DNA from: Ruminococcus gauvreauii | GTDB lineage: Bacteria; Bacillota; Clostridia; Lachnospirales; Lachnospiraceae | Direction of reading: 5' to 3' | Length of the DNA stretch: 64,000 bases | Assembly (NCBI RefSeq): GCF_025151995.1 | Contig: NZ_CP102290.1 | Location: 2,480,001-2,544,000, forward strand | Shown: piece by piece, positions 9,062-17,840 of the stretch | How the letters are laid out: each line of letters starts with the position of its first letter | How positions within the stretch are numbered: the stretch's first letter is position 1 | Notes under the pieces: model-generated | What the model saw: only the letters and a program-made list of their open reading frames with translations | The model's database searches: none | Told to the model about the DNA's origin: nothing | Position numbers and translations under genes: made by a program

Positions 9062-12000
9062 ATGAAGTGGAATCAGGATAAACCGGTAGTGTTGATGACA
9101 GAAGAAGAAGTACTGGAGAGCTTTTTGAAAATAGGACGGCGAAAGACAGATATCGTTCAGGCGGTATTAAAGCAGAAAAACGGTCTGACAGATATTCTGG
9201 AGCATATACAGACAGAGTCTGACTGGCGCAGCATACGCGCATATCTGCACCTGTTTGATGAGTATGACAATCTGCTGACAAAAGAGGAGTCAGGCATCGT
9301 CCTTGACTGTCTGTTTTCTCTGCTGGCGCACAGAAACGGAGCGGTCCGCCGCATGGCTGCGGGAAGTGCGGGGCGTCTGCTGGCAAAGGCAGGGGCGGAT
9401 ACCTGGAAAAATTTCCTTCACAGGATGATGTTTCCAGGACAGGAATTCTCTGAGAAGAGAAGACGATGGATTGGTTTCGCGATGAAGATTGTCTTTGAAT
9501 CACTGCTGGAAGAAGCCGGAGAACTGGAGAGAAGAACCGTGCTGAACGTATATGCCGGATACTTTAAATCCCTTCGCTGGGAAACCCTGACATGTCTGGC
9601 GCTGATTTATGGAGCGGCTGATATTTCTTATAATGAGTGGAGCAATCCCGAGTGCGGGCTGATCGAAGGATTCCTGAGAAAATTTCTTTCATCCGGTGAA
9701 TCGGAGATCAGGATCGCCTGTCTGTGGCTGATACAAAACTGGCTGAATGACGGATGGATGCCGCGGGAAGATATGAGATATTTTATGAAGAAACTGCCGG
9801 TAAAGTTGAAGTCGGATTACTGCGAAAATTACATGCTGTATAAAGTACGGAAACTTTTAGGCTGTGCAGCAGTCTGTTATGAAAAAGAAGACCGGCAGCA
9901 TATTATCATGGAAAATCAAAGACTGGAGAACCCGTGGCTGTGTAAGCTGGTCAATCTGATGATCCTGAGAGAGGAGATGATGGATGGAACGGTACAGTCA
10001 TCGGCAGAGCGCTATCTGTACGCATGTCATATGCTGAACATTCTTCGATCCAGCAACCATGCAGTCGTGCGTCAGCAGGCGGGAAATGATCTGACAGATA
10101 TGATACCGGAACTTGAAATATGGCAGAGAAGTGATATCATTCAGGAACTCATAAAAGCAGTTGAACTGCGCGAGGAGTCGGCTTCCAACGATATCCCTGC
10201 CGTGCTTGGAAGGGTTTATCCCCTTCTGTCTGCTGATGAGCAGAGAAAGATGCTGCATCGTCTGAAAGAACTCACAGAAAGTACGCATACGGATGTTGTG
10301 AACACGGTTCTGGAAAGTGTCGGTGCAATATTGGAGCGCTGTCCGGCTCAGACTAAAGATGACAGCGGCGTGGAATACGGGTACGCAGTGCAGGAACTGA
10401 CGGGTATTCTGTGCAGCAAAATGGCCTGTTATAAGCCGGAGATCGCACAGGAGGCATTTACCCTCGCGGCGGATTATCTGTTTGCGGGAAAGGAAACGGA
10501 ATCAGCGCAGAAATGTGAATATATGAGGCTGATGGGACACAGGATGCTGGTATATATCAACAGAGATACCTTTTGCGAGGATGATTTATATCATGCGTCT
10601 TCGTTGAGGCAGATAACCAGTTATATCGCAGAATATGTATCCTGCAGCAGAGCAGCTTGCAGCCAAGACAAAAAGATTGCGTTTTTTACAGATACCTTTG
10701 AGCCGTTTACAGAGGGCCACAAGGCAATGATCCGCACAGTTGCGGAGATGGGGTTTGATGTGTTTCTGAATGTGCATGCCTTTTCGTGGAAGAAAAAGAG
10801 CCGGCCGTCAGCGATTCGGCGGCAGATGATTCTGATGGCTGTCGCAGATTTACCAAATGTATATCTGTTTCCGGAAGAAATTCCTGTAAATATAAGCAAT
10901 CCGGATGATCTTGGAAAACTGCGCAAAGTGTTTTGCGGACAGGAAGTTTATCTGATGGGGATAAGCGATGTCCTGGTGCGGCATGAGGCTTATACCGGTA
11001 TTCCTTCGGCAGCGTCGGTACACTCATTTCCACATATCATTTTCGAACAGAGCAATGTAAAAGTACAGATGAGCCGGGAGGAGACAGCACATCTGACAGA
11101 CAGGGAAATTATCCATATGAAGCTGCCGGCATATTATGACGGCATGGTGGATATATTTGCCGATAAAAAATATGCGGAAAATCTGTACAGCATCGAAGCA
11201 GTCTCCAAGAAAACGGCGCGGACAAAGCTAATTGATACAAAAAGGGTGTTTCTCTCAAAACTGAATCCGGGGCATGAACTGGTGCCGGAACTTTCGGGTA
11301 CGGTGAAACTTGATCCGGAGAGGGATACCGATCAGGCGGTTCTGCTGCTGGACGGACGAAAAGAAGGCAGAATCTGCGGAGGTGTAGTATTTCATGTGCT
11401 TGATACGATGAACTTGTACCAGGAGTGTCTGGATATTCATCTCGCATCCTTTATCAGGAAGCGCCTGTCCGGCAATATCATCTGTATTACCAAAATATTC
11501 GGAACAGAGAACCTCATAGAAAACAACGGCATGACAGCACTGACGGAAATGCTGGCCAGCTGCCAGGCAGAGGGCTATTCTTACGCGATATGTCTGGAAG
11601 ATATTCCAAATGCAGGTCTGCTGAACGCAAACGGGTTTGTCAAAACAGTGGAATATCCCAATTGCCGCATGGTGGATATGCGCAGGCCGATGGTGATGAT
11701 ATATGATAACTATGCATATATCCGTGAACCGTTTTCGGATGATGCAGTACTCCAAAAAACGCTCTGGAATTGCAGGGTCCGGCTTCAGGAGGCTATGCGG
11801 GATTTATATCCGGGAAACCTGATTTTAAATTTTGATTCCGACATTTTGAATCACAGACTTGTGCAGCTGATCAAAAAGGCGAATTCCGTTTCTGATATCA
11901 GAGAAAACGGGGAAGTATGCGGTCCTAAACTGTGCGTGCCGTTTGGAAAGATTCTGAAGAGTGAAATCATTCCGAATACCGTTACGAAGGAACTTTGTAC

Positions 12001-12694
12001 AGAAAAACGATACAATGAGGATCTGAGCGATTTTGAAATCCATGAATTTCCGCATCATGCATCGCTGAGGACACAGGTACGGACGCTGCATTCTTTCGGG
12101 AGACCGGTCATATTGGTAGATGATCTGTTTCATAAAGGGTATCGCAGGGATAAGATCAATGAGATTCTGAAAGAAGAGCAGGTCGAGGTCAGTGACTTCA
12201 TTGTGGGAATCTTATCCGGACGCGGGCAGGATATGGCCTGGGAAAGGGGAGAAAGAATCCGATCGGCATATTTTATTCCCAATATGAGGGCCTGGGTCAT
12301 GGCATCGGATCTGTATCCGTTTATCGGAGGCGACAGCATCCGAACAACGTCAGCCGGTAATCTCTATGCGGTGGAACTTGCCTCCGTCAATCCGGTGCTG
12401 CCATATCAGATACCATCATATTTTGAGGATACGACTCCGGGTGCACTGTATCATTTATCACAGACCTGCCTTGAAAATGCGAAAGAGATTTATACAGTGC
12501 TGGAAAATATCTATGATAAAAAGAATCACAGGAAGCTGACACTGCATAGGATATGCGAAGTCATGGCGGAGCCCAGATATCCGGTCAGCATTGTACAGGA
12601 TATGCACAGAGCGGATGCATCGGTCTCTGAGCTGCTGAGATGTGAGCAGGAGAAATTGAAACGGCTTCGTGGAATCGTGGTATTTGGGAAATGA
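9062..12694 (+). CDS. Multidomain HEAT / nucleotidyltransferase / GNAT-like / PRTase protein
   Basis: A 1210-aa cytoplasmic protein with no signal peptide. Residues ~1-480 are alpha-helical and HEAT-like. Near residue 537, IAFFTDTFEPFTEGHKAM fits the (H/T)xGH motif of nucleotidyltransferases such as NadD. Residues ~755-870 look like a GNAT acyltransferase fold (EDIPNAGLLNANGFVKTVEY). Residues ~960-1110 contain a phosphoribosyltransferase signature (PVILVDDLFHKGYR). I do not recognise the whole protein. The combination suggests nucleotide or cofactor-like chemistry linked to the upstream PEP-binding protein. Its start has GGAGACGG upstream, and the gene lies 15 bases after its partner. Substrate and product are unknown. 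Confidence 0.7.
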   Translation: MKWNQDKPVVLMTEEEVLESFLKIGRRKTDIVQAVLKQKNGLTDILEHIQTESDWRSIRAYLHLFDEYDNLLTKEESGIVLDCLFSLLAHRNGAVRRMAAGSAGRLLAKAGADTWKNFLHRMMFPGQEFSEKRRRWIGFAMKIVFESLLEEAGELERRTVLNVYAGYFKSLRWETLTCLALIYGAADISYNEWSNPECGLIEGFLRKFLSSGESEIRIACLWLIQNWLNDGWMPREDMRYFMKKLPVKLKSDYCENYMLYKVRKLLGCAAVCYEKEDRQHIIMENQRLENPWLCKLVNLMILREEMMDGTVQSSAERYLYACHMLNILRSSNHAVVRQQAGNDLTDMIPELEIWQRSDIIQELIKAVELREESASNDIPAVLGRVYPLLSADEQRKMLHRLKELTESTHTDVVNTVLESVGAILERCPAQTKDDSGVEYGYAVQELTGILCSKMACYKPEIAQEAFTLAADYLFAGKETESAQKCEYMRLMGHRMLVYINRDTFCEDDLYHASSLRQITSYIAEYVSCSRAACSQDKKIAFFTDTFEPFTEGHKAMIRTVAEMGFDVFLNVHAFSWKKKSRPSAIRRQMILMAVADLPNVYLFPEEIPVNISNPDDLGKLRKVFCGQEVYLMGISDVLVRHEAYTGIPSAASVHSFPHIIFEQSNVKVQMSREETAHLTDREIIHMKLPAYYDGMVDIFADKKYAENLYSIEAVSKKTARTKLIDTKRVFLSKLNPGHELVPELSGTVKLDPERDTDQAVLLLDGRKEGRICGGVVFHVLDTMNLYQECLDIHLASFIRKRLSGNIICITKIFGTENLIENNGMTALTEMLASCQAEGYSYAICLEDIPNAGLLNANGFVKTVEYPNCRMVDMRRPMVMIYDNYAYIREPFSDDAVLQKTLWNCRVRLQEAMRDLYPGNLILNFDSDILNHRLVQLIKKANSVSDIRENGEVCGPKLCVPFGKILKSEIIPNTVTKELCTEKRYNEDLSDFEIHEFPHHASLRTQVRTLHSFGRPVILVDDLFHKGYRRDKINEILKEEQVEVSDFIVGILSGRGQDMAWERGERIRSAYFIPNMRAWVMASDLYPFIGGDSIRTTSAGNLYAVELASVNPVLPYQIPSYFEDTTPGALYHLSQTCLENAKEIYTVLENIYDKKNHRKLTLHRICEVMAEPRYPVSIVQDMHRADASVSELLRCEQEKLKRLRGIVVFGK

Positions 12695-12710
12695 CTCTTT
12701 TAATATAATT

Positions 12711-12768
12711 GTTATAAAAAGTTTCGGAAAAAGTATTGACAATATTTATTATATGTGTTATAAAAAGT
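12711..12768 (+). repeat. Two exact 12-bp direct repeats around the -35 of aldehyde dehydrogenase copy 2
   Basis: GTTATAAAAAGT occurs at 12711-12722 and again at 12757-12768. The second copy overlaps the -10 element. The arrangement could be a pair of regulator sites. Confidence 0.5.
12736..12764 (+). promoter_or_regulatory. sigma-A promoter of aldehyde dehydrogenase copy 2
   Basis: TTGACA (12736-12741), a 17-base spacer, then TATAAA (12759-12764) preceded by an extended -10 TG (12756-12757). Confidence 0.75.
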
Positions 12769-12832
12769 ATATGAGATAGCTGAGGAGATAAACAAACGAT
12801 AACAGCAAATAAAACAAATGGAGGACATGAAC

Positions 12833-14320
12833 ATGGAAATGAGAGACATTATTGACATCTCGACGAACGAGGTAGTCGGACAGGCACCGTGGTACAACGG
12901 GGAAGAGCTGGCGAAGATGGTGGACGTGGCATTCGACGCACAGCCGGACTGGGAGCGTGCACCGCTCTTTGAGAGAGGCCAGATCCTTTACCGGTACTGT
13001 GACCTGATCGATGAGAACAGGGATGAGATCGCAAGGCTGGCATCGCTGGAGATGGGAAAACCGATCCTTCAGTCCAGGGCGGAGACCACTTATGCCGCAG
13101 AGATCGGACGCGCCAACATCGAACACGGAAAGCATCTCTACGGTGAAGTCCTGCAGGACAGCTCCGAGGGATATGAGAACGACGTGGTCATGGTCCGCCG
13201 GGAGGCGCTCGGCGTTGTCGTCGTGATGCTGCCGTTCAACTACCCTGCAGAGCTGACCCTCCAGAAAGTGGCGCCGGCGCTGCTGATGGGAAATGCGGTC
13301 ATCATGAAGGCTTCCGACAAGGCACAGCTGTGCGTGAAGAAGCTGGTAGACCTGGCACATGAGGCGGGGGTACCGAAAGACGTGCTGTTCTACTGCTGCG
13401 GAGACCTTGAGGACTGCAGGAAGAACCTGCTGAGGAACAAGAAGGTCAACTGCCTGGCACTGACGGGAAGCACGGCCGCAGGTGCAGAGATCATGAAGGA
13501 TGCGGCAGAGGACATCAAAGATGTTGTGCTGGAGCTTGGCGGAAACGACCCGCTGATCGTGACGGAGGAATGTGCAGACGATCCGGAGATGCTGGCAAAA
13601 GCGATCGAATGCCTCGGATGGGGACGGATCATCGAGAACAACGGACAGGTATGCGCCTCCCCGAAACGTACCCTGGTACATAGACGTGCGCATGACGCAT
13701 TCGTAAAAGCGCTGGTGAAATTCGTGAGTTCCCTGAAGAGGGGCCATGCGACAGACCCTGAGGCACAGCTGACAAGACTGGTGACAGAGGAAGCAGCACA
13801 GAGAGTGGTGGAGCAGGTCCAGCATACGGTAGACCAGGGGGCGACACTGGTGTACGGAGGGAAACGCGACGGTGCAGCGATGGATGTGACCATCCTGGAC
13901 AACGTGACGGCGGACATGGACATCGCGACCGACATGGAAGTATTCGGCCCGGTAGTGCCGATCATCACGTTCGATACGGACGAAGAGGCGGTTGCGATCG
14001 CGAACGCATCGAAATACGGCCTGAGTGCATCTGTGATCACAAGTGATATGAAGAAAAGCTTCTATTACACGGAGGCGATCGAGGCATCGGCGGTATGGGT
14101 GAACGGTTCATCTGCACTGCGCCACAACGACCAGCCGTTCGGGGGAACAAAGAGTACGGGAATCGGAAACGAAGGGGGCGGTTACTCCTGTGAGGAATTC
14201 AGCCGCCTGAAGACGTACGGGTTCTGCGGGGTATCCCCGAAGAAGCGCCTGTTTGACCACGGCGACGGAATGGGAGACTTCCTCGGAAACATCCGCAAGA
14301 TGGTTCTGGAAGAACTGTAA
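12833..14320 (+). CDS. NAD(P)-dependent aldehyde dehydrogenase, copy 2
   Basis: A 495-aa protein identical over its whole shared length to copy 1 (4863-6353), including the catalytic Cys and Glu. Only the extreme C terminus differs: copy 1 ends in ELD and this copy in EL. The DNA differs at about seven silent positions in ~1.48 kb. Upstream and downstream flanks are unrelated: this copy has its own strong promoter with direct repeats, whereas copy 1 follows gdhA. The start at 12833 is placed by analogy with copy 1, 8 bases after GGAGG (12820-12824). The enzyme would oxidise an aldehyde to the acid with NAD(P); the aldehyde is not known. Confidence 0.9.
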   Translation: MEMRDIIDISTNEVVGQAPWYNGEELAKMVDVAFDAQPDWERAPLFERGQILYRYCDLIDENRDEIARLASLEMGKPILQSRAETTYAAEIGRANIEHGKHLYGEVLQDSSEGYENDVVMVRREALGVVVVMLPFNYPAELTLQKVAPALLMGNAVIMKASDKAQLCVKKLVDLAHEAGVPKDVLFYCCGDLEDCRKNLLRNKKVNCLALTGSTAAGAEIMKDAAEDIKDVVLELGGNDPLIVTEECADDPEMLAKAIECLGWGRIIENNGQVCASPKRTLVHRRAHDAFVKALVKFVSSLKRGHATDPEAQLTRLVTEEAAQRVVEQVQHTVDQGATLVYGGKRDGAAMDVTILDNVTADMDIATDMEVFGPVVPIITFDTDEEAVAIANASKYGLSASVITSDMKKSFYYTEAIEASAVWVNGSSALRHNDQPFGGTKSTGIGNEGGGYSCEEFSRLKTYGFCGVSPKKRLFDHGDGMGDFLGNIRKMVLEEL

Positions 14321-14328
14321 TACCTCCT

Positions 14329-14361
14329 CCCGGCCGGCTCCTTTGCTCAAGGCCGGCCGGG
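14329..14361 (+). terminator. GC-rich 10-bp perfect inverted repeat after aldehyde dehydrogenase copy 2
   Basis: CCCGGCCGGC (14329-14338) pairs with 14352-14361 across a 13-base loop. There is no T-run, so it may be a weak terminator or an mRNA 3'-end stabiliser. Confidence 0.5.
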
Positions 14362-14392
14362 ACATTTGAATTCACTTCTTTTATAAGACATA

Positions 14393-14420
14393 GGGTTGTT
14401 GCATCAGGCAGCAGCCCTTT
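14393..14420 (+). terminator. Second hairpin terminator
   Basis: Arm 14393-14402 pairs with 14408-14417 (two G-U pairs) around a 5-base loop, followed by TTT. Confidence 0.5.
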
Positions 14421-14459
14421 GTCACGTTGTGCATCTGAATATAGGATAAGGAGAATACA

Positions 14460-15533
14460 ATGAATCGAAAAGTACGAATCATACAGATTGGCTATGGAAA
14501 AATGGGATGCCGGATTGTTTCTTATATGATTGAGTCCGGGGCGGATATCATAGGTATCTTTGACGCGGATCCTCTGAAAACAGGAAGTTTTATTCCGGGA
14601 TGCGACGACAAACTGAAGATCGAGCCGGTCGACGGAATCGAGGAGCGTATAAAACAGCTCCGACCCGATTGCGCCATTGTTGCCACGAAGAGTCTGATGA
14701 GGGATGTGAGGGATACCATTCTCAAATGTGTCGAATACGGTGTCAGTGTTGTGACTACCTGTGATGAGGCATTGTATCCGTGGACTTCTTCGCCTGCGAT
14801 CACTAAGGAGATCGACCTGGCGGCAAAGGCACACGCCTGTACGGTTTCCAGCTCGGGATTTCCGGATCTGGCGTACTGCAGTATGATTGCGGCCACATGC
14901 GGTGCTGCTCATCGGATCACTGCAATCACGGGGCAGGCATCCTACAATGTAGATGATTATGGCATTGCCCTGGCGAGACATCACGGCGTGGGCCTCACGG
15001 AAGAAGAGTTTCATCGGGAAATCGGATCCCGCAATCATATCACTGACGTGGAACAGAGGCGTCTGATCAACAGCGGTGAGTTTACCGCGATTCCCATGTG
15101 GAATGCAAACTGCTGGCTCTGTGCAAAACTGGGGCTGACGATCAGGTCGCATCGACAGATTAATCTGCCGATCATTGCCGCAAAGGAGGTATATTCCTCC
15201 ACGATGGTCAGGGTGATCAGGAAAGGTGAGACTCTTGGAATGTCAGCAAAGGCGGTCGCCGAGACAGAAGAAGGCATCCGCCTGGAAACGGAAAGTATCG
15301 GAAAGGTTTATGAGACCGGTGAGGAGGATACCAATGACTGGATGATACACGGTGACCCGGACATCAGAGTATCGAACGCCAATATTCATAACGAGGAGAT
15401 GATATGTTCCCTTGTCGTCAGCCGGATCGTGGATACCCTGAACGGACCGTTTGGGTTCGTTACCAGCGACCACTTTCAACCGGCAACTTTTCTGCTGAAC
15501 CCGATCAATACTTATATCAGGAATATGGATTGA
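14460..15533 (+). CDS. 2,4-diaminopentanoate dehydrogenase-like oxidoreductase (DapB-type Rossmann fold)
   Basis: A 357-aa protein with an N-terminal dinucleotide-binding loop (IIQIGYGKMGCRIV) and a DapB-like N domain (CAIVATKS, GVSVVTTCDEALYPW). The C-terminal domain resembles the Ord family, which acts in clostridial ornithine fermentation after the adenosylcobalamin-dependent ornithine 4,5-aminomutase. No aminomutase gene is nearby, so the substrate is an inference; another amino-acid-derived compound is possible. AAGGAG lies 7 bases upstream of the ATG. It sits alone between a terminator and a two-component system. Confidence 0.7.
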   Translation: MNRKVRIIQIGYGKMGCRIVSYMIESGADIIGIFDADPLKTGSFIPGCDDKLKIEPVDGIEERIKQLRPDCAIVATKSLMRDVRDTILKCVEYGVSVVTTCDEALYPWTSSPAITKEIDLAAKAHACTVSSSGFPDLAYCSMIAATCGAAHRITAITGQASYNVDDYGIALARHHGVGLTEEEFHREIGSRNHITDVEQRRLINSGEFTAIPMWNANCWLCAKLGLTIRSHRQINLPIIAAKEVYSSTMVRVIRKGETLGMSAKAVAETEEGIRLETESIGKVYETGEEDTNDWMIHGDPDIRVSNANIHNEEMICSLVVSRIVDTLNGPFGFVTSDHFQPATFLLNPINTYIRNMD

Positions 15534-15540
15534 CCGCGCG

Positions 15541-15558
15541 TTTACATTTTGCTTACAT
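15541..15558 (+). promoter_or_regulatory. PhoP/OmpR-type direct repeat upstream of the response regulator
   Basis: TTTACAT (15541-15547) and CTTACAT (15552-15558) repeat with an 11-base period. This matches the spacing of TTHACA boxes bound by PhoP/PhoB-type regulators. Autoregulation is inferred. Confidence 0.4.
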
Positions 15559-15570
15559 ATCAATGTGGCA

Positions 15571-15595
15571 TTGACAATATCAGATGCTGTATAAT
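15571..15595 (+). promoter_or_regulatory. Candidate promoter of the two-component operon
   Basis: TTGACA (15571-15576) and TATAAT (15590-15595) are only 13 bases apart. A functional promoter may use the -10 with help from an activator bound upstream. Confidence 0.4.
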
Positions 15596-15634
15596 GAAAG
15601 ATAACTGCAGATCAAGCACCGGAGGTATATAGGT

Positions 15635-16291
15635 ATGGCGAAGATACTTGTAATAGAAGACAGTGAATCCATTTCAAATCTGATATGTATGAACCTTTCC
15701 GTGGTGGGATATGAGGTCAGGCCTGCCTTAGAGGGCCATGCCGCGCTTGGGATGATTGAGAGCGGCGAGCATTTTGATCTTGCCCTGGTCGATATCATGC
15801 TGCCGGGAATAGACGGATTCGAGCTCATGGGGCCGCTTGCCGCCAGAAATATCCCCGTCATATATCTCACTGCCAAAAATGATATTGAATCCAAGGTCCG
15901 AGGATTAAAGGGCGGTGCGGAAGACTATATCGTAAAGCCGTTTGAAGTGCTGGAGCTTCTCGTGCGCGTCGAAAAAGTGCTGAAACGCCGTGGCAATGCA
16001 GATACGACGATTACCGCAGGCGAGCTGGAGATTAAGACAGAGGAGCGCGTGGTCGAACGAAATGGCAGGCCGGTCAGTCTCAAACCGCGGGAGTTTGACT
16101 TTCTGGTGCTGCTTGCAAAGAACAAAAATGTGGCGCTGTCCAGGGAAAAGATACTGGCAGAAGTGTGGGGAATGGATTATATGGGAGAGACGCGTACTGT
16201 GGATGTGCATATCGCTCAGCTTCGCAGGAAGACAGGACTCAATATTCTCAGTGTTCCGAAGATCGGATACCGATTGGAAGACCGCCCATGA
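15635..16291 (+). CDS. OmpR/PhoB-family response regulator
   Basis: A 218-aa protein. The receiver domain (1-~118) has acidic residues IEDSE, phospho-acceptor Asp53 in LVDIMLPG, Thr in YLTAK and Lys in VKPFE. The C-terminal winged helix (~125-216) contains PREFDFLVLLAKN and TVDVHIAQLRRK. It would bind DNA when phosphorylated by the kinase encoded immediately downstream; the two genes overlap by ATGA. GGAGG lies 10 bases before the ATG. An 11-bp-period direct repeat upstream suggests self-control. Confidence 0.95.
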   Translation: MAKILVIEDSESISNLICMNLSVVGYEVRPALEGHAALGMIESGEHFDLALVDIMLPGIDGFELMGPLAARNIPVIYLTAKNDIESKVRGLKGGAEDYIVKPFEVLELLVRVEKVLKRRGNADTTITAGELEIKTEERVVERNGRPVSLKPREFDFLVLLAKNKNVALSREKILAEVWGMDYMGETRTVDVHIAQLRRKTGLNILSVPKIGYRLEDRP

Positions 16292-17736
16292 AAATATCCA
16301 GGAAGGTTACCATGATTTCCGTAGCCATAACCACGGCGGGGATTATTCTCTGCTGCGCCATCCTGCTGATCACAACGTCCCGAAACCATGTCAGCGGTGC
16401 CGTAGACAGCGGGATTGCCGAACTGAAGATGCTGTGCAGCTCGTTTCATGCCGAGATGGATGTCGCCGTAAGTGATAACAGCATGTCGGAAACAGCAAAA
16501 AACAGCCTCGCTCTCTACGTATTCCGGAAATACACGAGTGTCTCGGTCAGCGGTGCACACTATATTTTGAGTAATGGAGAAGGGGTCATGTACAACGATT
16601 GCCCGATCGATCCCAGGTCTTCACTGCCCCATTTAAAAGAGAGTTATGAAGAAGGAGATGACAACCGGACAGTTCCGGATGAAGCGCTTCTCTGGCCCAG
16701 TGCGGTCGTGAGCTATGACGGACGTCAGTATCTCGCCGTAGGGCATTACAGCCGCACACTGGGAGACAGTCTCAACTACGAACATGAAATTTATCTCGTG
16801 CGGGATATCACCGGTGTATACCGCGGGATTGCAGGGCTGGCTGTCTGGTTTGCATTAATAGCTGCTGCCGCGATACTCATCTGCGGAGTGACGATAACCG
16901 TTTTGGTTCGCCGTACCATGCGCCCGCTTGGCGCACTCGGAAAGAATGCCGCCGCGCTGGCAGACGGACAGTATGATACCCGTATTCGGATCCGGGGGAA
17001 AGACGAGATCGCTGAGCTTGGTACCAGCTTCAATAGGATGGCGGATGCGATCTCTCTTCATATAAAAACTCTGGAGGGTACGTCAGAGCAGCAAAAACTG
17101 CTGCTGGCGGCACTGACGCATGAATTGAAGACACCTATGACTGCTGTCATCGGTTATTCTGAAACCCTGATGAAGGTCAGTCTGACCCCAGGACAAACGG
17201 CGGACGCTGTCGCCTATATTAACCGCGAGTGCCGCCGCATCGAGCGGTTATCGCAGAAAATGATGCGTCTCATCACATTGCAGGACGGTGAGCCGCCCAG
17301 GATTGAGAGGCAGCCCGTGTCAAAGCTGTACGATGCTGTAAGAGATACGCTGACAGCGGCAGCACAAAAAGAGGGCATCATGCTGACGCTGACAGGCGAA
17401 GAAAACATATTCTTTGACATGGATATCGATATGATGGCAAGTGTGCTCATTAATCTTTTTGATAACGCACGCAAGGCAGGAGCCGGACATATTTCCGTCG
17501 AGGCAGGTCTGACAGGGATTCTGGTACAGGACGACGGCAGAGGTATCCCGGCAGCGGAGATTGGAAAGGTTACACAGCCCTTTTACACAGCTGATCAGTC
17601 ATACAGCCGGCCGGCTGGAGGGAGTGGTCTCGGACTCGCACTTTGTGAACTGATCCTTAAGAAGCATAAGGCACGGCTTCATATTGAAAGCCGTCAGGGG
17701 GCAGGCACTGCAGTCAGTATCATTTTTGAAAAATAA
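16288..17736 (+). CDS. Membrane sensor histidine kinase
   Basis: A 482-aa protein whose ATG overlaps the TGA of the response regulator. Order: TM helix (~8-28), extracytoplasmic sensor segment (~30-180), second TM helix (AVWFALIAAAAILICGVTIT), HAMP linker, HisKA with phospho-acceptor His278 in LTHELKTPM, then HATPase_c with N-box NLFDNARKA and G-boxes DDGRGIP and GGSGLGLALCEL. The sensor segment has no recognised ligand-binding motif. The lipoprotein downstream could be a regulated target. Confidence 0.93.
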   Translation: MKISRKVTMISVAITTAGIILCCAILLITTSRNHVSGAVDSGIAELKMLCSSFHAEMDVAVSDNSMSETAKNSLALYVFRKYTSVSVSGAHYILSNGEGVMYNDCPIDPRSSLPHLKESYEEGDDNRTVPDEALLWPSAVVSYDGRQYLAVGHYSRTLGDSLNYEHEIYLVRDITGVYRGIAGLAVWFALIAAAAILICGVTITVLVRRTMRPLGALGKNAAALADGQYDTRIRIRGKDEIAELGTSFNRMADAISLHIKTLEGTSEQQKLLLAALTHELKTPMTAVIGYSETLMKVSLTPGQTADAVAYINRECRRIERLSQKMMRLITLQDGEPPRIERQPVSKLYDAVRDTLTAAAQKEGIMLTLTGEENIFFDMDIDMMASVLINLFDNARKAGAGHISVEAGLTGILVQDDGRGIPAAEIGKVTQPFYTADQSYSRPAGGSGLGLALCELILKKHKARLHIESRQGAGTAVSIIFEK

Positions 17737-17840
17737 CACTTTGATCATATACTGCTGAATACATGAAAACCCGGAGGATATTACAATAAGGCTGGTGTTA
17801 CTGATAACAATAAAAAAACAGTTAGAAAGGAGCCGGTTTT

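Noticed and set aside
12758..13825. A 355-codon frame antisense to aldehyde dehydrogenase copy 2, with a 339-codon twin antisense to copy 1
   Set aside because: The two copies exist only because the sense genes are duplicated; composition and lack of start signals mark them as shadows.
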